NCBI GenBank assembly: GCA_019751875.1
Contig: JAIEMV010000021.1
Coordinates: 1 to 34,335, forward strand
Length of the DNA: 34,335 nucleotides
Direction: 5' to 3'
Source of the DNA: Hyphomicrobium sp.
Lineage (GTDB): Bacteria > Pseudomonadota > Alphaproteobacteria > Rhizobiales > Hyphomicrobiaceae
How positions within the stretch are numbered: position 1 is the stretch's first letter; each line of letters starts with the position of its first letter. The position numbers and the translations under genes are program-made. The notes beneath the pieces were generated by a model, which had not been told where the DNA came from, did no database searches, and saw only the letters and a list, made by a program, of their open reading frames with translations. Shown one piece after another: positions 1-6,893 of the stretch.

Positions 1-516
1 GCGGAAGACCAGCGTGTCGGCGTTGGTCACGGCCCCGGCCGGTGATTGCCGGGTGAACGACGCCAAGGTCGGCGCGCTAGAATCTGACACGCTGACATAG
101 GTACACGTGACTGTATCGAGTATTCCCAGATCGATCGATGCCGTACCTCCAATCACACTTATGGTTGAACCCAAGCCAAGGCTGACACATGTCGCGGAAG
201 ACAAACGGAACCCCTGGATCGAAGTTTCACTAATGACGTAAAGACCGGCATTGAGCCCAGCGTGGGTTGCTACCCCTGTGTTGCCCAAAGTGAGGACGCT
301 GAAGTTACCGATGCTCCCGGAGGCGGTGAAGTCAAACGTGCCATCCAAGCCAACGGTGGTTTTGACAATGATGATGGTCCCCGCTTCCGCATACCTGACG
401 GTAAACGGTGACGCGGCAATCAAGAGCGCGAAAAGGACGATGATCTTCTGCGCTGCTTTCTGAAGTCCACGCATAACTCGAACGACGGCTTTTTCATGCC
501 GACCCGGTTTTTTCAT
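1..516 (-). CDS. Secreted surface protein with prealbumin-like and Ig-like repeats (5' part only)
   Basis: An open frame on the minus strand runs from an ATG at 516 (beginning MKKPGR) off the left edge, giving 172 codons without a stop. Residues 15-45 form a signal peptide: a long basic n-region, the core IIVLFALLIAAS, and a likely cleavage after AEA. The next ~100 residues look like a prealbumin-like fold, with GTFDFTASG, a central GLNAGLYVISET and a closing TVTCTYV. After about residue 145 the segment FTRQSPAGAVTNADTLVFR resembles the start of a bacterial Ig-like repeat of the kind found in tandem in large secreted proteins. An ATG at 474 would also leave a complete signal peptide. Full length, anchoring and substrate are unknown because the 3' end lies outside the window. 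It points away from the other genes here, with 220 nt between it and the GntR gene. Confidence 0.72.
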   Translation of the reverse strand, partial: MKKPGRHEKAVVRVMRGLQKAAQKIIVLFALLIAASPFTVRYAEAGTIIIVKTTVGLDGTFDFTASGSIGNFSVLTLGNTGVATHAGLNAGLYVISETSIQGFRLSSATCVSLGLGSTISVIGGTASIDLGILDTVTCTYVSVSDSSAPTLASFTRQSPAGAVTNADTLVFR

Positions 517-736
517 AAGCCACCGCGAAGTTCAGTCCCGGCTCGCTTAATGCGCGGCCTAGGCGAGCCTTTGATTTTGCAAGAGTTGTGCAACGCCAGC
601 CGCGAAAAGCCACTTGGCCGTGCGTCTATTGAGAAATCAATTCGCTCGGACGAGCAATATGACGATGGAACACTTTGAAAAAATAATTGAAAAGCTATAA
701 TAAACGATATCAGTTATATGAATTTAGCCTTCGGAT

Positions 737-1456
737 TTAGCTGGTGGTCACAACATAGCGCTCATGCTGCAGGTGACAAACGGCATGACGCCATTCCAGC
801 GGTCTGCCATCGGTGAGACAAACGATACGGTCAAGCTCAAGAATAGGCGTGCCGGTGGCAATGTTCAGCAGAGCTGCCGAAGCCTCATCCGCCAAGATTG
901 GCGTCACCTGCTCGATAGCCCGTCCCACGAGAAGACCGTTCGCTTGCGCCAAGGCCGCGATCCGATAGTCGCCAGGCTCCGGTGCCGATCTTAGCAAGAG
1001 ATGGACCGGAAGGGTCGTTTGCTCAATCATAAATGGTCGATCCGCGTTTGTGCGGACGCGCTGGATAGAGAAAACCTCTCCACCCCCCATCAACCCAAGT
1101 TTGTCGCATTCGATGTGGCTGGCCGCGCGCCTCACCACCACCGCTTTGCGTATCCGGCCGCCAATCCTGTTGCCTGCCTGATCCTTGATGTTTGTGTATC
1201 GGTTGACGAACTCGTTGGCCGCAAGGTCATTCACAAATGTTCCGCGACCTTGCTGGCGCCGGATTAGCCGATCGTCCTCGAGCAGCGCCAATGCTTTCCG
1301 AACTGTGCCGATGCTCACCTGGAATTCTCGCGATAGATCAATTTCGTTTGGTAGTGGTGCGGACGGCGTCCATTCCCGCGTCGAGATCCGTTGCGCCATC
1401 AGATCTCGCAATTGGACATACAGCGGCTTGGTGTTGATAGGATTTACCGACGCCAT
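737..1456 (-). CDS. GntR-family transcriptional regulator, HutC/UTRA subfamily
   Basis: A 239-residue DNA-binding regulator. Residues ~10-75 are the GntR winged helix: PLYVQLRDLMAQRI, then PLPNEIDLSREFQVSIGTVR as the helix-turn-helix, and the wing RRQQGRGTFV. Residues ~90-232 match the UTRA ligand-binding domain, with FSIQRVRTNADRPFMIEQT, then TPILELDRIVCLTDGRPLEWR and a final HLQHERYVV. The ATG at 1456 is preferred because GGGAAG sits 6 nt upstream. A GTG at 1483 in the same frame has no ribosome-binding site. UTRA regulators respond to small metabolites and usually control an adjacent catabolic gene, but no catabolic gene lies beside this one, so its target cannot be named. It ends just before an AT-rich stretch (about 668-725). 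Confidence 0.9.
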   Translation of the reverse strand: MASVNPINTKPLYVQLRDLMAQRISTREWTPSAPLPNEIDLSREFQVSIGTVRKALALLEDDRLIRRQQGRGTFVNDLAANEFVNRYTNIKDQAGNRIGGRIRKAVVVRRAASHIECDKLGLMGGGEVFSIQRVRTNADRPFMIEQTTLPVHLLLRSAPEPGDYRIAALAQANGLLVGRAIEQVTPILADEASAALLNIATGTPILELDRIVCLTDGRPLEWRHAVCHLQHERYVVTTS

Positions 1457-2264
1457 TTGTCTTCCCAATGATAGAGCGGCCACATCAGCATCGGACCTAC
1501 GCGTCCTGGTTAATCGGGACCAACGGGCAATTCATACCGCAGTTAAACATTATTCCCGCAGGTGAAGTCTGACCCGAAGCAGACTAAGAAAGCTGATGAT
1601 TCGGGTCATGTCGCAACGAAATCTTAGACCGTGCGCATCGCAATCATTGATGGTTTGAGTTCGCGCGATTGACGAGCGTGTTGGTACTTCTCGCAAATTG
1701 CTTCTTGGATTTTCTACGAGGACATCCACGTGATGACAGAGCAGGCAACGAGGTAAGTCACCACGGTCCCCAGCCGGCCAAGTGTGCGCGTTTTTCCTCC
1801 ACGTTTTAGATTGGATGAGCACAAGCGGCGTGGCCTGCGGATATCATCGAACGGCCGAAAGTCCAATTGCAGATGCCGCAGTTGTTGTCTGAAAGCACTT
1901 TCGTCCAAAAACTCCTGAAGCGTCACAACGTTACGCCGCCTTCTCGTAAGCCACCACATTTGATTATCTCCGCAAAAAATCGCGAACACTGCTCTTACTT
2001 TGTGAAGCGGATTGCATCGTCACAACTGACGATAGCTGCAGCGTGGCGAAGCGTAGTCTGTCAAACGACATCCTTTACAGGATGCAAGACGCACGATGAA
2101 TCATGTGTAGCGCTCGCGCAGCATGCGCCAGTCTACTGCCCATCTGCGCACACCTTTCATCGCCCGCGACTGCGAATCGAAGCAGCAACAAATGAGTGAC
2201 GTTCACACGCGGGCGACTTGCATCGCTGAGAGTGCGCGGTGCAGCAGGGGAATGGAGAGAGCAA
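1457..2264. other. Gene-free stretch of about 0.8 kb
   Basis: Short open frames of 65-126 codons occur on both strands. None has a recognisable domain, a convincing ribosome-binding site or alphaproteobacterial-looking codon use. The last ~100 nt must hold the promoter and leader of the outer-membrane protein gene that starts at 2265. No tRNA, clear terminator or repeat was seen. It could contain eroded coding sequence, but no family was recognised. Confidence 0.5.
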
Positions 2265-2984
2265 ATGCGCATTTGGGCGGGGCTTGCCGGTTTTGTATGT
2301 CTGTCACTTTCTGCAACAGACGCTGCTCAGGCAGAGCGATGGTCGAATCGGCATGATCGGCTCGACAGCTGCTGTGCTTCAGACTTCACCGGGATCTATG
2401 CGGGCATCAGCATCGGCTATGCCCACGCCGGGTCCGAGGTAACCAATGAAATCATCGCCCCGCCGGTTTATATTTTCACCCGCGACGACATCGGCGCGGA
2501 CGATGTCATCGGCAGCGTATCGCTTGGCTACGATCGGCAAATCGGATCCGCCTTTGTTCTCGGCGTTTTTGGCGACTATTCGTTCGGAGATCTCAGCTCA
2601 AACCTGTCATTGACGGCGGCATCTAATCTCGATCTGGAAGTCAGCAACATGTGGGCGGTCGGTGGGCGCATCGGCGTGCTCGTGACCGACGCGATGATGG
2701 TGTATGCAAACGCCGGCTACACCGAAGCCGACCTCGACTTCGAGGGTGCGGACTTTGACTTGGATGGCTATTTCGTCGGCGGCGGCATCGAACAGGCCCT
2801 CGGCAGGGGCTTTTTCATGAAGCTCGAATACCGGTACGCCGACTACGGCTCCACACGACTGTTCGAGTCCAGCAGTCTTTGCTGTTCGGAAACGCTGAAT
2901 ACGGACACGGACGTGCACTCGTTCCGGGTCGGGATCAACTATAAATTTGGCCGTCGGGACGAGGCTGCGACGCCGCTGAAATAG
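2265..2984 (+). CDS. Outer-membrane beta-barrel protein (Omp25/RopB-like porin family)
   Basis: A 239-residue protein. The start at 2265 is chosen because GGAGAG lies just upstream and the product then opens with a signal peptide (MRIWAGLAGFVCLSLS, cleavage after AQA at ~23). A GTG at 2196 would bury this signal. The mature protein has the alternating pattern of an eight-strand barrel: FTGIYAGISIGYAHA, SVSLGYDRQIG, FVLGVFGDYSFGD, WAVGGRIGVLV, MVYANAGYTEADL, FMKLEYRYADYGS and the closing SFRVGINYKFG. This matches the small OmpA-like barrel proteins of Rhizobiales (Omp25/31, RopB). Two Cys-Cys pairs, at residues 36-37 and 206-207, are unusual. The exact role is unknown; envelope stability or a surface-exposed function is inference. 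It stands alone, with gene-free DNA on both sides. Confidence 0.88.
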   Translation: MRIWAGLAGFVCLSLSATDAAQAERWSNRHDRLDSCCASDFTGIYAGISIGYAHAGSEVTNEIIAPPVYIFTRDDIGADDVIGSVSLGYDRQIGSAFVLGVFGDYSFGDLSSNLSLTAASNLDLEVSNMWAVGGRIGVLVTDAMMVYANAGYTEADLDFEGADFDLDGYFVGGGIEQALGRGFFMKLEYRYADYGSTRLFESSSLCCSETLNTDTDVHSFRVGINYKFGRRDEAATPLK

Positions 2985-3403
2985 CTACGCTGCAGATGGA
3001 ACGTATGCCGGGTAAACGTCATCCGTTGTCCTGCTCATCAATTCAACTTTGTTAGCTAATTGATGCGATGCCAAAGTCCGGCGCCAAATGGACGATATTA
3101 AGAGGCGACCGCCAGTTTAAAGCCGGAAAAAGCCATTGATTTATGGCTTTTTCCGGCTTCGTTTATTCGCGTCGACATCGGAGCTTCAGGAATTCCGGAA
3201 TTTCCAATTTACAAGCTATTCACAAATTGCCGCAATCGTCAGTATCGCGGGTCCGCATCATTGTCGAAGATTGCTCGCATCGAAGGCGCTCACGGCTGAG
3301 TCGGGAGCGCGGAGATGGCAAGCCAACGACAAACGTGGACCACCCCGGCGAGTTCGGTGCTGCAAGCCCGTCAGCCCGAGGGTTAGGAGATAGGAGCTGA
3401 CAC
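2985..3403. other. Intergenic region upstream of the secretion operon
   Basis: This 419-nt stretch holds no credible gene. It contains a perfect 17-bp inverted repeat (3120-3159) and, near its end, the ribosome-binding site AGGAG 7 nt ahead of the ATG at 3404. The promoter of the repeat-protein/type I secretion operon should lie here, but no confident -35/-10 pair could be assigned. No convincing lux-box-like palindrome was seen. Confidence 0.5.
3120..3159. terminator. Perfect 17-bp inverted repeat with a 6-nt loop, possible terminator
   Basis: The arms at 3120-3136 and 3143-3159 are exact reverse complements, separated by the loop TGATTT. The stem contains an A5 run on one side and T5 on the other. 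No U-run follows the stem on either strand, so a classical intrinsic terminator is only partly supported. It lies 135 nt after the outer-membrane protein stop and 244 nt before the next start, which fits an insulating hairpin or a protein-binding palindrome. Confidence 0.5.
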
Positions 3404-4693
3404 ATGGCATACCAGGGATATTGCGAAACAAAGCCGAAGCCCGAGCCCGAGTGCAAGCCGAAGCCGTGCGACGACCAGTGCGGCGACACGACCACCACTA
3501 CGACGACCAACTACACGTACGTCACCAATACCACCGTCACCAACAACTACGTGACCTATGAGGACAACGACACAACAATCAATAACAACTATTCCAACAG
3601 CACGACGAACGGCCCCACCAACAACGTCGTCAATGTTCAAACCGGTGATGTGAACGTTCTGAGCGGTAACGAGATCAGTTTGGGCGATCTCCTGAGCGGC
3701 AACGAACTTTTGAACAACAACACAGTTCTCTCAGACCTGATCGACGGCGGCATCATCAACGGCGGCATTCTCAGCGACATTGCCATCAGTGAAGTGCTCG
3801 AGACCGTCAAGCTCGATACAGATATCCTCTCGAATGTCATCGATGTCGGCGGCGTCGCCAACAATCTCCTGCAGAACGGACTGATCGGCGATATTGTGGT
3901 GACTGATAACGGCATCGCGCCGGTGGTCGGCATTATCGGCAATAACGGTGCCATTCTTTCTGATCTGGTTGACCTGGAGAAGGTCAATGTTGAGGCACTG
4001 ACTGATCTTATCGACGACGTCAAACCTGAGATTCTGAACGATCTCGTTGATGTCAACAAGCTGGATATCATCGACGATGTTCTTATAAAGTCGGGCGTCC
4101 TCACCGAATTACTTGAAAACGTTGACGCGGACGTTGTTGGCAATCTGGTCGACCCGTCGCCCGTGTCGGTCGATGTTCTTAACCATGTCCTCAATGTGAC
4201 GGAGAACCTCACTGATCTCGACGTGATGACTGAACTGATCCCAAATGCCATCGACGCAACAAGCGTCGTTTCCGATGTGGTCGACGCGAATGTGGCCGGG
4301 GATCTGATCGACACCGCGACGACCACAGTTGCGGCGCCCACCACGATCTTCGCTGCGGTGCTTTCGGGCGAGACAATCTCCGGCATCCTGAATGGCAACC
4401 AGGTCATCGATGACGTTCTTCAAGGCAAGATTGTCAACTCGATCCTGGACGCCAAGGTCATTGCCGACGTGCTCGGCGGTGAAATCAAAGGTCTTGTCGA
4501 TCTGTCGAAACTCGGCGTCGAAATTGTCGACACCGACTTTGTGAACCAGATTTCCGATGTTGGTGATTTGCACGCGGCTCTCGCTGGCGTCGAATCGGCC
4601 GTCGATCTTGGAAACCTCGATCACCTCGTCTCCTCCGTCGACTTGTTCCACGGTGGCGACGCTTTGCCAGACTTTTTCGACCACCACAGTTGA
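3404..4693 (+). CDS. Asp/Asn-rich repeat protein, putative type I secretion substrate (first gene of operon)
   Basis: A 429-residue acidic protein with no signal peptide and no family recognised. Residues 1-28 are Lys/Pro-rich with four cysteines (7, 17, 22, 26), the only ones seen in the protein. Residues ~29-75 are a Thr/Asn/Tyr-rich run (T7, then NYTYVTNTTVTNNYVT). From ~80 onward there is an irregular repeat of about 10-13 residues built on L-x-D-L-[IV]-D, e.g. LTDLIDDVKPEI, LNDLVDVNKLDI, LTELLENVDADV. A stacked helical or solenoid fold is inference. The C-terminus has SSVDLFHGGDALPD, shared in part with the next gene's product. No RTX nonapeptides are present. AGGAG lies 7 nt before the ATG. 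The gene heads an operon with a second repeat protein, an ABC exporter and a membrane fusion protein, so export by that system is likely but unproven. A surface-layer, adhesin or matrix role is possible. Confidence 0.85.
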   Translation: MAYQGYCETKPKPEPECKPKPCDDQCGDTTTTTTTNYTYVTNTTVTNNYVTYEDNDTTINNNYSNSTTNGPTNNVVNVQTGDVNVLSGNEISLGDLLSGNELLNNNTVLSDLIDGGIINGGILSDIAISEVLETVKLDTDILSNVIDVGGVANNLLQNGLIGDIVVTDNGIAPVVGIIGNNGAILSDLVDLEKVNVEALTDLIDDVKPEILNDLVDVNKLDIIDDVLIKSGVLTELLENVDADVVGNLVDPSPVSVDVLNHVLNVTENLTDLDVMTELIPNAIDATSVVSDVVDANVAGDLIDTATTTVAAPTTIFAAVLSGETISGILNGNQVIDDVLQGKIVNSILDAKVIADVLGGEIKGLVDLSKLGVEIVDTDFVNQISDVGDLHAALAGVESAVDLGNLDHLVSSVDLFHGGDALPDFFDHHS

Positions 4694-4842
4694 GCAGAGC
4701 TGACGCCCTCGAGAATACGGCACGCCTTCTGCCTCTACCTGGGCGTGCTGTGGCCGCTCCGGCCTCGTTACCACCGCTCGGCCGGGGCGGCATTTTTGTA
4801 ACGCGTTCTCGCGAACGCTTTCGTCGTGTGAGTGAGGTTCCG

Positions 4843-6870
4843 ATGTTTGAAGATGCGCCGCAAGTCTCTCTACGGATCGACGCTCAGAAAGCGCAGGCCG
4901 CGCCGGATAACGAAATCCGACAAATCGAACGTCGTCCGGCTAGCAGCTGGAATTTCCTCGCATGGTCGTTTTTTCTCGCGCAGGTCCTTACTTCACACGC
5001 GGCTCAGGCTGCTCTGGAGACAATATCTCAGGCAATCGATCCGGAACTCGGAAAGAATACACCGCATAAATCCGGAACGGACGCACCAGCAGCTGCAAAA
5101 TCATCGAGCGCGGCGTCATCCCAAGCCAATGATGATACACCGCCTGCCGGAGCAGAAGCCGCGAATGCCCCTCTGCAATCGGTGGGCACAGCTGAAATTG
5201 GAGGCATGGAGGTTGGCACGGCTGCCGAAGCTGGGATGGTCAGAGACGTCGGTGAAGGCGCCGTCTCCGGCGCCTCAGGCCAGGCACGGGACGCAACCGC
5301 TACTGCCGGTGGTGACGGCGGGATCCACGTCATTGGAGTGATCATCGAAGTACCCGCCGGCGGTTCGACGAGCCAACCGGGCGTAATTATCGATGCGGGC
5401 GGCGGAACAGGAATCAATGTCGATTTAGACCTCACCGGAGATATGGGCCTGTCGGTCGATGCCACCCTCGGCGGCATCGTAGATGCTGTACTCGACGTTG
5501 ATCTGAACGACAATATCACAACGACCATCGGCGTGTCGCTGGGAGATATGCTGGACGCCGGCGTCGATCTTGATCTGTCCAACGACCCCGGAATCGATGT
5601 CGACGCAGGGCTTGGCGGCTTGGCCAATGTGGCGTTCGACCTAAATCTCGGCGAAGGTGTATCGACGGACCTCGGCGTGACGATCGGCGATTTCGCAACT
5701 GCCGGATTTGTCGTCGATCTGTCCAACGGCATCAACATCGGTCTTGACGCCGGTCTGGGCCAGCTTGCCGACCTTGCGCTCGACCTTACCACGGCGAACA
5801 ACCTTGAACTCGATGCTGCGATCGATGCCGGTGGACTGGTGGGAATTGCTTTCGGCACCGATGACATTTATGCAAGCGGCGCAGATGTGTCGGTCGCCGA
5901 GTTTGCCGGCATCGACCTGGTATTCGCGCTCAACGACGGTGCGGCTGTCGACCTTGGCGCTCTTGTCGGCGACATGGCCGCTCTGAACGTTAGCGTCGAT
6001 ACCGGGGATCAAATCGCGATTAGCGCAGATTTCGGTGTCGTCCAGGCAGGCTTAATGATTCAGTCAGGCGGCTCGCTTGACTTGCTCAATGGCGTGCTGG
6101 CGGAGGCCACTCCGGTTCTGGCCTCGACCACGGACTTGGGCGGCGATGTCACCGGCCTACTGACCACCGATATCATCGCCACCATGATCGGCGATGAGGC
6201 AATCGGCATCTCCGAAGTGCTGGCCGCGAACGGTATCGTGCAGGATCTTTCACTCGTCTTACTGAACTTGGATCCGAGCGCTTCGTCCCTGGGAGATTTG
6301 AGCCCATCCTTATTAGAACTAGGGAACGAAACGACAGTTGGCGATCTCCTGATCGAGTCTGTTCCCTCGCTCCTGACCTATGCCGACGAGATCACACCGA
6401 CGGAGTTCGCCGACTTTTCGATCCTCGGTCTTGAGTTGTCGCTTGATAACATCGGAACGGTCGCCGAAAGCAGTTCGTCGTCCTTCGATATGGATCCAGT
6501 GGCCGTTGCAGACTTCGATCGCGCCCCCGAGATGGAGGAGGACTTCAGCACACTGGCCGACATCCTTCCCATGCCGGTCCTCTCGACGATCAGCATCATC
6601 GAAACACCCCAAGAGGCTGTGCCGTTACCCTTCGAAATCGCGACCGGCGGCGCCTACACGGATTACGGAATTAATCTTCAGTTAGATGATGTCACGGGTG
6701 GCGAGTTGCCAAGCTTCGTCGGCAATGAATCCGATGAGGGCGGTCTGTTCTCGAGCGTCGACAGCCTTCTGTCGCTTGATGACACCGATGTACTGGATGA
6801 AGCCAACGTTTGGCCAGGCGCGTTGCCGGATGACGGCGGCCTCAAGGGACTTGGCAGCATCTTGATGTAA
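4843..6870 (+). CDS. Large 24-residue-repeat protein, putative type I secretion substrate
   Basis: A 675-residue acidic, Gly/Asp/Val-rich protein. The ATG at 4843 is preferred (GTGAGG 5 nt upstream). The frame extends back to a TTG at 4690 that overlaps the previous stop, but that extension looks non-coding. Residues ~35-55 are hydrophobic and end in HAAQA, like a late signal peptide or membrane segment. Residues ~57-180 are an Ala/Gly/Ser-rich linker. Residues 209-352 are six consecutive 24-residue units of the type LGDxxDAGVDLDLSNDxGIDVDAG, followed by three 22-residue units to ~418. The alternating hydrophobic/Asp pattern suggests a beta-solenoid (inference). Beyond ~430 the sequence is acidic and not clearly repetitive. 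The C-terminus carries SSVDSLLSL and PGALPDD, echoing the upstream gene product. No RTX consensus or enzymatic motif was seen. It ends 23 nt before the ABC transporter gene, so co-expression is very likely. Confidence 0.82.
   Translation: MFEDAPQVSLRIDAQKAQAAPDNEIRQIERRPASSWNFLAWSFFLAQVLTSHAAQAALETISQAIDPELGKNTPHKSGTDAPAAAKSSSAASSQANDDTPPAGAEAANAPLQSVGTAEIGGMEVGTAAEAGMVRDVGEGAVSGASGQARDATATAGGDGGIHVIGVIIEVPAGGSTSQPGVIIDAGGGTGINVDLDLTGDMGLSVDATLGGIVDAVLDVDLNDNITTTIGVSLGDMLDAGVDLDLSNDPGIDVDAGLGGLANVAFDLNLGEGVSTDLGVTIGDFATAGFVVDLSNGINIGLDAGLGQLADLALDLTTANNLELDAAIDAGGLVGIAFGTDDIYASGADVSVAEFAGIDLVFALNDGAAVDLGALVGDMAALNVSVDTGDQIAISADFGVVQAGLMIQSGGSLDLLNGVLAEATPVLASTTDLGGDVTGLLTTDIIATMIGDEAIGISEVLAANGIVQDLSLVLLNLDPSASSLGDLSPSLLELGNETTVGDLLIESVPSLLTYADEITPTEFADFSILGLELSLDNIGTVAESSSSSFDMDPVAVADFDRAPEMEEDFSTLADILPMPVLSTISIIETPQEAVPLPFEIATGGAYTDYGINLQLDDVTGGELPSFVGNESDEGGLFSSVDSLLSLDDTDVLDEANVWPGALPDDGGLKGLGSILM
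5467..6096 (+). repeat. Tandem coding repeat: six 72-bp units then three 66-bp units
   Basis: Translated in frame, residues 209-352 divide exactly into six 24-residue units. They begin LGGIVDAV, LGDMLDAG, LGGLANVA, IGDFATAG, LGQLADLA and AGGLVGIA. Three 22-residue units follow, beginning EFAGIDLV, VGDMAALN and FGVVQAGL. Each unit has L/I-G-x-hydrophobic at its start and D-hydrophobic-D alternation in the middle. The DNA copies have diverged, so the periodicity is kept at protein level. Confidence 0.8.
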
Positions 6871-6893
6871 GGCGCTATCGGCAGGGGGTGGTG

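Noticed and set aside
1867-2199. 110-codon open frame on the plus strand
   Set aside because: No ribosome-binding site, no domain and random-looking composition; treated as gene-free DNA.
3637-4407. 256-codon open frame on the minus strand
   Set aside because: Antisense to the Asp/Asn-rich repeat gene. Its Ser/Thr/Arg-rich composition is the reverse reading of the repeat, and it has no family motif.
5028-5867. 279-codon open frame on the minus strand
   Set aside because: Reverse reading of the large repeat protein. It is Pro/Ser-rich without a domain, and the plus-strand 24-residue periodicity explains the region.
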